Shown here: piece after piece, positions 26,045 to 38,600 of the stretch
Layout of the letters: every line of letters starts with the position of its first letter
Numbering within the stretch: the stretch's first letter is position 1
Assembly: GCA_964036315.1 (NCBI GenBank)
Contig: OZ038480.1
Span: forward strand, 10,889,203 to 10,953,202
Origin: Acanthosepion esculentum
Taxonomy: Eukaryota; Mollusca; Cephalopoda; Sepiida; Sepiidae
Reading direction: 5' to 3'
DNA: 64,000 bases
Notes under the pieces: generated by a model
What the model saw: the letters and a program-made list of their open reading frames with translations, nothing else
What the model was told of the DNA's origin: nothing
Database searches by the model: none
Translations under genes and position numbers: made by a program

Positions 26045-29000
26045 AAAATATAGTTTTAAGTTATGCTATATTTATGGGTTATAAAGTGCTCAATATCAGG
26101 GATAGAGTATGTGCAAATATAAAAGTCAGCACCCAGAGGCGACAGTCTGTTTCATGCTTATATGCAATCATCAGGTCTGACAAATGCATATAAATATGAA
26201 ACAGACTGTCACTGCTCGATGTTGACTTCAATGTCCACTTATATATATATATATATATAAATATATATATATATTAAAGATTTAAGAATATTAAAAATAT
26301 TAAAATAATATTAAAAATAGAGCATTAATGACATTATATGAAAAGATTACTTAACTTTTTAAATTACATTTTTTTATCCTAACATCAATTTTTCTTAGTA
26401 AAATTTCCAGTCATCAGGGATAGTTGTTTTCCTGATGACTGGAAATTTTACTAAGAAACATTGATGTTGGGATAAAAATTGATATTTAAAAAGTTAAGTA
26501 ATCTTTTCATATAATACATATATATAACGGACTCTCCCATTGGTTTCGACATATGAGGAAATTATGAAATTTTGTGCGATAATCTTAAGTGGCACTTAAG
26601 ACCCGCTAGTGATTTACAAACGAAGCCGTATATGGAGCAAGAGTGAGGATTGTGGGATGAGATCACTGTTAGATAGGCTGACCTTTTTAGATCTTGCTCT
26701 CGCTCCTTGAAAACAATTCAGACAAGCAGATTAAAAACTGCTGAGTCCACTCAAACACGTCGATCTCCATTCTACCCACTCCAACTATCTTAACAGTAGG
26801 ATATAAATATTAATATTTAAATTTTAAAACGGTCAGTTCTCAACCAATGTCTGATGATTTGTACCAAACAGTGAGGCACAAAATATGACAAACTTTTGTT
26901 CCAACCCAAAAGTATTATGTTCAATATACCACATAAACCATAACACTTACAGAATGTGTGTCCTTGTAGACAGATGTAATTGGTGATGGTGCCTTCAAAA
27001 GGTCATCATCTGTATTTGGACTCTGCAACGATCTCAAAGTAACAGGTTGACCACTTTGGGGGCCACTCAAATTGTCTTTCTTGGACTGGTTGGAAGAAAT
27101 TTGTACCAAGGGAGACATAGGGACCTCAAATGTGGATGTTTTGGTGGCCAGACTGCCAAAGCTGCTACTGTTGCTGGTTTTGCTATCTGAGTGAGACAAT
27201 GAACTTACATCAGCATACTCACCTGATGTCAAGGAATTGGGACTACAAAAAGGAGACACACCCTTAGCTGAATTCAAATATTTGAAATCCTCATTCCGAC
27301 TCCTTTGAATGATTAATGGATCATCTTTTTCCTGAAATTTAAAAACATTTAGTGAAAAAAAAAAAATTTCCAAAGATGGAAGTGAATAGATGTCTCTCCT
27401 AGTAGTAAGTCAAAGTAAGAATATAATTTTCACATATCAAGTTAGAAATACAGTAATTCAAATGGTTTTAACCAATCTTCTGGAGTCAGTTTAAGCTGAT
27501 ACCTTGATTTCTATATATCTACCGTATTTGATGGTGTATAAGACACACCCCAATTTCAGCAGGGCAAATTAAGAAAAAATTAGTAATTAGTAAAATTATT
27601 AGTAAATGGTACAGACAAGGTTATATTTATGAGGTATTATTTTTGGCTAAACAAGCCACAATTACAATTAAACAAAAAATAATAGGAAAAAAAAGAACAC
27701 TAGCCTATAAAAACTTTATTATATCCAAAGTTGAGAAAACAAAAAAATCAAGCAATTATTACAATTGAGCAAAACAATACAGTTTCCATCAAAAATTTTC
27801 CTTTATATGATCTGTACAACCTGCGTCTTGTAAACGTCTTGGTGGAATAATTAGGATATAAAAATTCTGTTTGTATTTATACCAATGCAGCCGGAAATTA
27901 TCACAAGAAATTTATTAATGAAACAAATATATTTTACAAATATATTTGAATTTATTGCATATAATTTTAGTGAAACAAAATACTAATATTAAATGTGATG
28001 AAATTAATATAATGAATGATAACACTTTTAATCTGCATAATAGCCTTTTAAATAATGACAATAGGTATATGAAAGTTACTCTAAAATCTAAGCTAATAGG
28101 AGTTGCTAGGCAGCTAATTTCAGCTGACTACTGCAAATTTTAAACCTACATATGGCGTATAAGATGCAGGGAAATTTGAAAAGATATTTTCAGTAAAAAA
28201 ACATGCGCCTTATATGCCGCCAAATATTGTAGATTATAATTTTGGAAAGTGAAAGTTTTCATCTGGAATCAAGAAAACAAAATTTAAGCACAATTTCTGG
28301 GATGAGGAGTTATCATTATCTACATTTGGATTAATATCCTCATCTTTGTTATTATTATCACATTTTGGCCATTGTGGTCTCCATTCTTCAGGTGCTTATT
28401 GATCTATAAGGGAAATTTGAACTGAACTCTTTATTTAACCTATGGGGATAAATTGTTTTCATTCTGCTGTCCATGTCTAGGGATAACTACTTTTTTTTTA
28501 TTTCATAGTTATTGCTAGTTCTGTTTCCACTGAGTGTGTATTACCTAGGACAGGGATTGAACTCACAATTGCTATATTATTAAATTACAATGTAGAATTT
28601 TATTTTACTAGATATTGAGACAATCCTGAAGCTAATATTCTTATTACTTGCTACTGCTGTTATATTTGACCTCTTTTAGTTGTGCTATTATACATGACCT
28701 ATCTGCTGTTGCATCTCTTTCTTCACTTCTGCTGAAGCCTTGCTGTGAAGCTTGGCTCTCTTTGACATTGTTTATGGTTATTTCTTTATTAAGCAAAATT
28801 GAAAGAATATATTATCAAAAAGGTTTCAGTTTAAACTGATGCCTGGAGGATATGAGTTAAAGTTACATTTTATAATTAACATGTTGTTATTACAATTATA
28901 TTTTAGCTACATGTTCATGCATTCAAGCCAAGATATCATTATATACAAATATGTCAAAACTTTTATTCACTCTAATAATTACATATATAATGATACAGCA

Positions 29001-32000
29001 AATGCTAAAAGTATATATAAGGAGCAAGCTGATGTCAAAATATCAATAATTATGTGAACTGATACATAATTATTTTATTGTCTTGTTTTTTATTGCCATA
29101 CTGGCTTAATACACTCTTTTATAATTCTTTTTAATTTCTGACCAATATTGAATCCAATTCAAAAGTTATCTTTTAATTACATTAGCAGATTGCATTTTTC
29201 AGGAATTCTGTTCTCTAATTATTTAGATTTAGCAATTCCTCAAAATTTTCAAATTTCAAACTTACCACAATAGTCCTACTGTCAACCACTTTGGAGTTTT
29301 TTAACGTTTCAATAGTGATTTTGCGATAAACAAGTTGTACAACTGTTTCTTCCACAATCTTTCTCTGCAGAACATTCTGGAGATTCTATAAAGAATATTT
29401 TAAAAGTTAAATTCACAAACCAAATGAATCCAAATTTTAAACATTTACTTAATGAAATAATTTCCTAAAATTATTTCATAAAGTAAAACAAATTCTGTGT
29501 AAGATGTCTATCAAATTTTGTTGATTAGCTAAAATTGTCTTCTTTGATTGTCATGGATTAAGGGTCAACAATGGACTCTGTAAACTGAGCTCAAATTGAA
29601 GTAGTTTCTGTTCATTTCTAACTAATGCTCTTGAGAAAGGCATGAATCCATCTCCCCTAGTTTTGCATAAAATGCAGATCAAATTGAGCTCTCTACAGAT
29701 TGAAGAACATTATAAAATAGGAATAAACTACCTTAATTACACTATAAAAATAAGAAATCTTTTTACATCTTAAGATTGATTTTCATTTTAATTATTTTTC
29801 ATCGGTTTTAATCAATTAGAAAAATAGATTTGGTATACCTTAGTATATTTCAAGAAAAGTCAATTTGTTGGGAATAAGAATTTTTGTAGATTTTTAGCCA
29901 ATTCTCCAAATAAAACTTTTTATATATTTGTTTATCTAAGACAAGATGATAAATAGTGAATAGAGAAAAAAATATTTCTACTAATGACATTTGAGAATTT
30001 AATTATTCATAGCAACATTGCATTGAGGCATATTTTATATAAGCATTCGTTTATCTCACAAGATAATGATAGAACCCTGTTTGATCTAAATTCAGTTTTT
30101 TGGTGGTGGAACTGGAGTGACCTCTCCAAAGGACAGGCCGGAGTAATGATATATGAAGGACATACCAAGATCTAAAAGAATAAAAGGCATTATATTTGGG
30201 ACCAGCATGGCTGCAGGAGTTGCCAGAAGGGTATCAGTGTTAATAACAAATCACCTTCATAGCTTTTTCATGTTTAGATATACCCGCAAGGCAGTAGAGG
30301 TTTAAAATCAAGGTTTTCCTTCCTCTATATGGACTGTCTAGCATATTTCATAATTACGAAAAATTCATTTTTCTGCATTAAGAAAATGAATATTTCTGAC
30401 AGTAGGGAATAAATTAATATTTAGAAATTGAATTTTGTTATTTTTTATTTAAAATTAATTTTTTGCATGTTATAAATTTAAAATCAGAAATAAAGGAATT
30501 GTCAGTGGTCAGTAATTAAACCAAGTGTTACTGAAAGAATGGGGCAATTCCATGTATATTGTAAATGCACTATTAATATTTTCAGTCTAGAAATGCAGTG
30601 AAGATCTGGAAGAAAGGGATTGTTAATGGTCAGGAAATAAAACAAGCCTTTATTTTAGAAAAGAAATATATTCTTACAGAGAACAATGTCTGATGTTGTG
30701 GATCATCTTTGTTGGTAGATTTCTGTGTGCTCCCATCACTCGAACAAGAAGATTTTATTTGCTCCTTCAAGCTGTCTTTCCTGGAGAAAATTGTCTCAAT
30801 ATCTTTATAAGAAGGAACCTTCAGGAATATCGGGTCATCTTTCAGGAGCTTCACAGAGGCGGTTCTTCTTCGGAGCGGTTCAAACCTGACACGGTGAACA
30901 GGACTTTTATAATCTTTGCGAATGGTCCAGCTGCGGCCACTTAAAGAACTCTTCTTTTTTGGTATAGATTTCTTCTGCATCCTCTTCTGGGTAAATTTGG
31001 ATAATCCCTGCAAATGATAAACATTACTTTTATCTTTAATAACATCACAGAAAATGTTTCTTTTTATTGAATTTTCATAAATGCTAAGATCGTGTGTTAC
31101 ATCTGCAGTTTTCCTACAGATGCATTCATAAGTACAAGAAGTAATGAAATATATCTACAGAAATCTCTTGCAACACTTTACTTCATCTTTGCATCTATCC
31201 ACTGACTGACATTTGTTCCATCTGATGGTTGGTTGGGTTTGTTCAGTGGCATATCAACACCTCTATGGGTTATTTAACAACGAAATTTAAATATCTGAAC
31301 ACAATTTTATGGTTTCAAATTGTTATGATGTTGATTTGGGATTAGTAGAGACAAACGCCAAATAACACGTAACAATAAAAAGGGTTTTAATAGGTTGGTA
31401 AAAAGGTACAGAAATCGCCTGAGTAGTCAATAACTAGCTCAGCCAAGAACTTCTCTGTCTTCCTGTCTTTCTCATGTCAACTGACATGCCCCTATTTAAA
31501 GTCTTTTTTCACAGACGCAGACAAGTTCATCTTCAAGAGGGGTGGTAGGTTTCCGACACAACACAAATAAATATATTTTGAATGCAATTGTATACTTTTG
31601 ACTCTAGATAAAATATATTGCTGGTTATTTTGCTTTAAAATGTATTATTGGTAATTTTACTATATGTATTGTTAGTCATTTTTATATAAAAACGTATTCC
31701 TGGTATTTTTACTATAAAATTTATTTTTATACTTTCATAGTGTTTTGTTTGGGGTTCACTATATGCCCATAGCTGGGACCCTAACAGGTGCTACCACCCA
31801 GGGTCAGGGTGGACCTGGGAACAACAGCAATTAAGAGGTGGTTCCACACTCCTCAAAACCTCCAATCTCCCGATCAGAGGCCTTGCTGCCGGATGTAGTT
31901 TATTGTCATACCTAGGACTTTGTTCCATTTGATTCTATTGTATGTACAACTATAAGGATATGCTGATAGTCTTAAGGTTAACAGTATGGAAAATGAAATT

Positions 32001-35000
32001 GGTAAACTGAGTTCAAATTCCAGTTAAGACCTGTTTTACACTAATGCCCTGGGGAAAGGCATAAATTCAGGGCTTCTACTACCAGCTGAGAATAAAATAG
32101 CAGGGAAGACTACCTTTAGTTGGCAAGCAGACTAGAAGTAAAACCTTGTATTGAAGACTGAATGGTTAGGCCTGGGGCTAGCAATTCCACTCCATGAAAA
32201 CCAAAGTAGTAATAATATGATTGTGGTTCTATGACATTTACAAGAACAAACATCAACTCACAAATAGGCAGAAAATGTCACTTCCATTTCTCTTGTTTTG
32301 GAAGATGATCTGAATAAACACTAAAATATTTTTAAAAATCAGCCTGGAAAGAATATTAATTACCAACAAACGTGTGCAATTTTGCCAGAAAATTGTCTAA
32401 TGAACAAAGTTTCTATGGAAAAATACTGATATAAAAAAAGAGATTATTTTTTATAAAAAAAACAAAGATGATTTTGAGAGCAATAACAAAAACATTAGAA
32501 GCTACTCAAAAGGGCAAACTGATGTCAAAGGTAAACTGGTGACTTAATTTTTATTTCTAAGGAGGGAAAAATATCTTTTGGAGTATAGTGTGTGAGGTGA
32601 AATTGTAACTTGAGTGGGATTGGTCATTAGGTACAGTTGTAGATCATAGGTCTGTTGAACTGGAGGGTTGTTTTCATTTGATAAAGAAATTACTCATTGA
32701 AATGAGTGACACAAAGTAAATCTTTACAGGTCAGGTTTGTTTTGATCAGGCATATGACACACTGTCAGATGATCAAGTCAAATGAGAATGAAATTCTGGA
32801 ACATGGAAAATGTTCCACTGAAGGTGCACATAAGCAATACAAGGCCACAATTTTGATTGGTCCACCAATGAGAGCATGGCTGGGATGGAGCTTCTTGCAC
32901 TTCCCTCTGATACTTATAACACAGAGCCATTATTTTAATTGGGCCACCAATCATATTGGATTCTTGGGAGCTGTTCTTTCCTTCAATGTGTATGACACAA
33001 GACCACTGATTAAGCATTATTATTGGCTAGCCGATATAATTGGTCAAGCATTATTATTGGCTGGTCAATCAAAGCAGTGCAATTGGGGTTTGTACCCCTA
33101 GAAAAGCTGTTGCTAAAAGAGCAGAAATAAGATTGAACTGGTCTTGCCACTAGTAGACCAACACTCTCCCTGCCGGATGACCCTGGTCACTCAATCAGCT
33201 GAAGTCCTGTTCTTTGCACCACTTTTTGAGATCCCTCAATCAGCTGCTTTCATTTAAATAGTTGAACAACTCTGGGCTGTTTAACCATAACTGCAGCCAC
33301 CAGTCAACCTCTTCTACCAGCTTGAGAATTCCTTATATGGGGAAACTTTTTCAAATCCCTTTTGTTTATGTATTCATGATCGTAATCAATCATAGTACCA
33401 TTAATAAAAGTTGTTATTTTTACACTTGTTAAGGAGTTTTGTTGAAGTTAATTAAATTTGCCAGCGACACTTTCACTTTCCGTCAAGCCTGATCTTTGGC
33501 AGTTCTCTACCAATATTCCTGTAGATACTGAAACACGTGCGGATGCAGGATCGGTGCAGAGCAGGCTCACCAGAGATGGACCAAAGCGAGAATGGCATTC
33601 AGTGAAGTACACAGCAACAGGGCCACACTATTTACACTATTCAGACTATTGTCCTCATCTTTGTTGCCATATTTATTACGTTTCGGCCGTTGTACGCTCT
33701 GGCCTTCTTCAGGTGGTTGGAATGTTGAACTGAACCCTTTATTTCACTCACTGGGATAGACTGTTCTAGTTCCACGTGCTAGAACAGTCTACTCCAGTGA
33801 GCGAAATAAAGGGTTCAGTTAGACATTCCACCCACCTGAAATGTTGTAATAAATATGGCGACAAAGATGAGGACAATTGTCCGAATAATGTAAATAGTGT
33901 ACATAATACCTCATCTCAGAAATATAGACAGAAACAGGGTCACAGTTAAAACAAATCATAAGATGAAAACAACATTTTTAAGAAATCTTGGCCACAATCT
34001 TAACAACATAAAATACGAAGATGACACAGTGCTGATAGCAGACAGAAAGGAAACTGCAAAACCTCCTACAGAAGGTAGCAAAGGAGAGCAAGAAGAAGGG
34101 GCTAAGCATAAACTACAAAAAGACAATGCATGGTCATCAGCAAAAAGATGAACTCAAAATACAATTTACATGTCAGGGTCTCTAAAATCAAGCAGGTGCA
34201 GAAATTTAAATACCTGGGAAGTGTTCTGACAGAGGACGGAAAGTGCAACTTTGAGATCTGAAGATGTATTGGGAAGGTTAAAGACACATTCCAAATGCTA
34301 GGCAGAGTATTACAAGACAGGAAGGTTTCACTGGTAACACAGAAAAGTGTACTGAACTGTTATGTGATATCTGTCCTCCTTTACGGCAGCGAATGTTAGA
34401 CAATCTCCTCAAAGATGAAGAAGAGACTCGAGGCAACAGAAGTGTGGTTCTACAGAAGGATGCTAAGGATATCATGGACCGAACATGTGAGCAACGATGA
34501 GGCTTTGGAGAGGATGCAAACAAAGAGAAAGAGGCAACTGAAATTTCTGGGACCCGTAATGAAAGGAGGACTTGGAAAATCTAATACTCACAGGGTGGAT
34601 AGAGGGAAAGAAGGACAAGGGAAAGCAATGTGTGACATATTTAACAAGCTTAAGCAAATGGATGGCAGAACAGTGTCTAGGAGAAATAACAAAAAGACAA
34701 AACTTATTGAGAGCTACAAGAGACAGGAGGAGGTGGAGAACCATGATCACCCACATCATGAAGGGCCACAACAAATAAAGAAGATCAATAAAAAATATTA
34801 CGTCATTATCTTATCATAATTCTAATTGTTCCTCCCTTAGCTCCTTTGTTAGCCTGTACATTACACCCTGTTAATACCGTCATAAATAATGGACTATTCT
34901 ATTTTGATAGCATGGAAAGACAGAAAAGACATATCTGAGATGCTGTTTGATTTCAGTGAGAAAAAGAAGGAAAGCTAGAAAAGCTCAGCCAATACCTCAT

Positions 35001-35662
35001 AAATAAGACTGTTCTGTTTTGATCACGAGGAAAGACGGAAAAGACATATCAGAGATGCTGTTTGATTTTGGTAAGAAAAAGAAAGAAAAGAAAATTCAAA
35101 CAGGAAAGCTATGACATTTTCACACATACTAATAGTTATTATTGTAACACAAGATTGGCAGATATGAGGGATTGATGAAAAGTTCTTAGCCCAATCCATT
35201 TCCCAAATTAAGTATTCCGATGTTTGGTCATTAATACTTTTACTGCTGCACTGTAATAGCATTGTTGCCTGGCAGTGCTGGCCCATTTTAGGAAAAATAG
35301 GAAATTGCTATTTACTGGAAATAAATGACTATAAAGAAATTGACAGCAATTTCTCATGGATGCTGGCATTGTGGTTTCCATCAGATGTGCTGCAATACAG
35401 GATAAGCTAAATGACATACAATATAATAAAAATATGTTGCAAAAAAACAGGTTGTGTTGTACACTACTATATGCCTATGCTAGTTTGGAAATAGCACTAA
35501 CCATTACTTCGTTTATAACATAAATGTTAGAAACCAATATTTCACAATGTCTTGGAAACATGTATATCTCAACAGCAGCCAATGTAAGTTTCATAAAGGC
35601 ATATGTCTTGAAAATGTATATACATTTTAACAACTAGCAATCTAAGTTTCACAAAGACATCT

Positions 35663-35699
<37 letters not shown>

Positions 35700-38600
35700 A
35701 TGCGTGCGTGCGTGTAGGACGTATAAAAGCATCCCTAACAAAAGTGAAAATGATGTGACCAAGTGGATAAATTTGTTAACTACACGTTTCACCAGAGATC
35801 GTATGCTCTCTTTGGCTTCTTCAGATTAAAATGAAAGAAAGACAAAACTGTGTGTCAGGAAAATGCCTTAGGATCTCTGAGGAAAAGTGGAAATCATAAA
35901 TCAAATTAAATTACCTTAGCTTATCACTTCCCAATGTCCAGTCTTAAGGGAGTGTCTGTCCTGCTCAAGATTAGGGCACCAAATGAAAATCAAAGACATC
36001 ACACAATAATAAATGTCTTCTTCACTAACCTATGATGAGGCACCCATAAATTTATCTTATAAAATCATGAATTTAAAACAGAACTAAATCAAAAATCCCA
36101 ATAATAATCGAAGATCTTACCTTTGACCGACGCTGTTTCTTTTTTGATTCAACTGTTTTTGGTTGAGATTCAATAAATAAGTAAGGATCATTACTTGGGC
36201 CAGCCAAAGGCTGTTCAGTTTTAGGATTAGTTTGCACCGAGTTAATATTGTACCTGGCCACATTTGCAGAAGTAATTCTCTGTTGTGGTTGCATCTCAAC
36301 AGATGGGGTATGTCTCTGTTGAGAAGCGCTGGTCTGGCTGGGGTAAATGGTTGAAGAAGCTTCAGGTAATTCTGTTCTCCCTTCTTTGCATTTGGGTTTA
36401 ATTAGAGTAAGTTTTTTTATTGCAGTGGCAAGAATATTCTTGCAAGTTTCTTGGTGAGGACTTGAGACAAGGTTTTTATCACAAGCTGTATGAGTTGAAA
36501 GAGAAGAAACTTCTTTAGAATTATTATTTAATTCTTGAGATATTCCCATTTGAGAAGAATATATTTCAAATTGGTGATTTTGGCTTAGTGTTATTGTGCT
36601 ACTCCCTTGTGAATGTTCAGTATTTTTAAGATAACAGATATTTGGTTTAGTGGGAAGCTCGATGGCTGCAAAATCGATTTCCATCTTTTCAGGAGAGGCA
36701 GTAACTGAAGGTGTTTTTCCAGAAGTTTCTTTGTCGTTGACTGTATCTTTGTCAGGTTCTTTATTCGTCGTATCTGGAAGATACAAAATCTTTAAGGTGT
36801 CTTGCTCATGACTCACATTTGGACTTAACTCTTTCTGTTGATCTTGAGTTTCAAACTTTACAGTTGATGGGGATGACAGCTTTTCGCCACTGACATTTTT
36901 TTTGCTGACATCTGCCTTTATTTGGTACGTATTTTCAGGATACATTCCTGTCAGGGTTGATGGCTGACTGCTTGAAATGTTTTCCTTCTTGACACAAAGT
37001 TCGCTTTCTTGGGATAACAACATAACAGGTTCACTTGAACAAGAATCTTGATTTTTTGGCAAAGAACTAACATATTGGAAATTGGAGATGGGGCCAAGAG
37101 AAAATGCAATTATTTTCTCTGGAGTTTGTTTCAGATTTTTGTCTTCAGTAACTGGTGAAGAAATTCTTGCAGGATCCGTTGTTGCCTTATCTGTTGGTGA
37201 TTGTCTTTTGAGGGGAGAGGCAAATGGTTCCACATTGGTTAAGTGTGGAAAACCAGAATCCAGACTGCAAGACCATTGCTTCATGTCCTGGAGATTGGAG
37301 TTGTAAGATCCAGATATGTTCTGATTACTTGGCTGACTATGGGAAAGTTGCTGTTAGAAAATAAGAAAATGTAAAAAATTATGAATGCTATTCCAATATA
37401 GAAAGAGTGAAGCAAAACAAAACAATCAGATCATGACAAAATTGTTGCACATGGCAGGTCAAAATTTATGTCTGAAAGAGAATTAACATCTATTTATAAA
37501 AATAATATATTCATTTCTTCAATTAAAAAAATGTAAAAATAAAACAGCATTTATTATTAATGCTGTTTATTCATGTAATACTGTTTTAAGATCACAGAAA
37601 TTAGTACAAAATTTTATGTTTTTGACTAAAGTCTCTGTATGTGTATTTTGTAAACAATTTACATGTATATTATAAACATTTGTAAACAATTTACATGTAT
37701 ATCAAACATTTGTAAACAATTTACATGTTTATCATAAACATTTGTAAACAATTTACACATCTGTCTATATTTCTGAGATGAGGTATTATGTACATTATTT
37801 ACATTATTCGGACTATTGTCCCCATCTTTCTCGCCATATTTATTACAACGTTTTGGCCGTTGTACGCTCCGGCCTTCTTCAGGTGGTTGTAATGTTAAAC
37901 TGAACCCTTTATTTCACATATGTTAGGCCACAAAAATCTCCTGAGCCGACCAAGCATAGAAATGAATACAATATGGGAACCAGTAATAAGGAGTGCCAGA
38001 GAAAAGCGATAATATCAACAAAGTTGCAATATGAGCTCTGGTAAAAACATGTAATGATAACAGCAAAAATTGCAATATGAGCACTGGTAAAGACAGTTGC
38101 TGAAGACATTAGGTTTACAATACCCAGAAATTCATACACAGATGTCCTCAAGGACACATGGCACAGTGGATAAAAGCATTGGTTAGATCCAGCGACCCAA
38201 AGAGTGTGAGTTCAATACCCGGTTAAGGAAAACTTTCAGAGGGAAATTAACAGGAGATAACTGACATCCATTAAACATGGAACTAGAACAGTCTACCCCA
38301 GTGAGCGAAATAAAGGGTTCAGTTCGACATTCTAACCACCTGAAGAAGGCCGGCGTGTACAACGGCCAAAACGTTGTAATAAATATGGCGACAAAGATGA
38401 GGACAATAGTCCAAATAATGTAAATAATGAACAATTTACATGCATATATTATAAACATTTGTAAACAATTTGCATGTATATATTATAAACATTTCTAAAC
38501 AATTTACAAGTGTTTTCAGATAACAGTTGGATCATATCTAGTGTTATAAACATTATAGTGTTTTTCAAGTAACTGCTTGATCACATTATATATTTATATA

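Noticed and set aside
32706..33101. 131-codon plus-strand open frame
   Set aside because: Contains internally repeated phrases and no recognisable domain; opposite strand to the host gene, with no splice partners.
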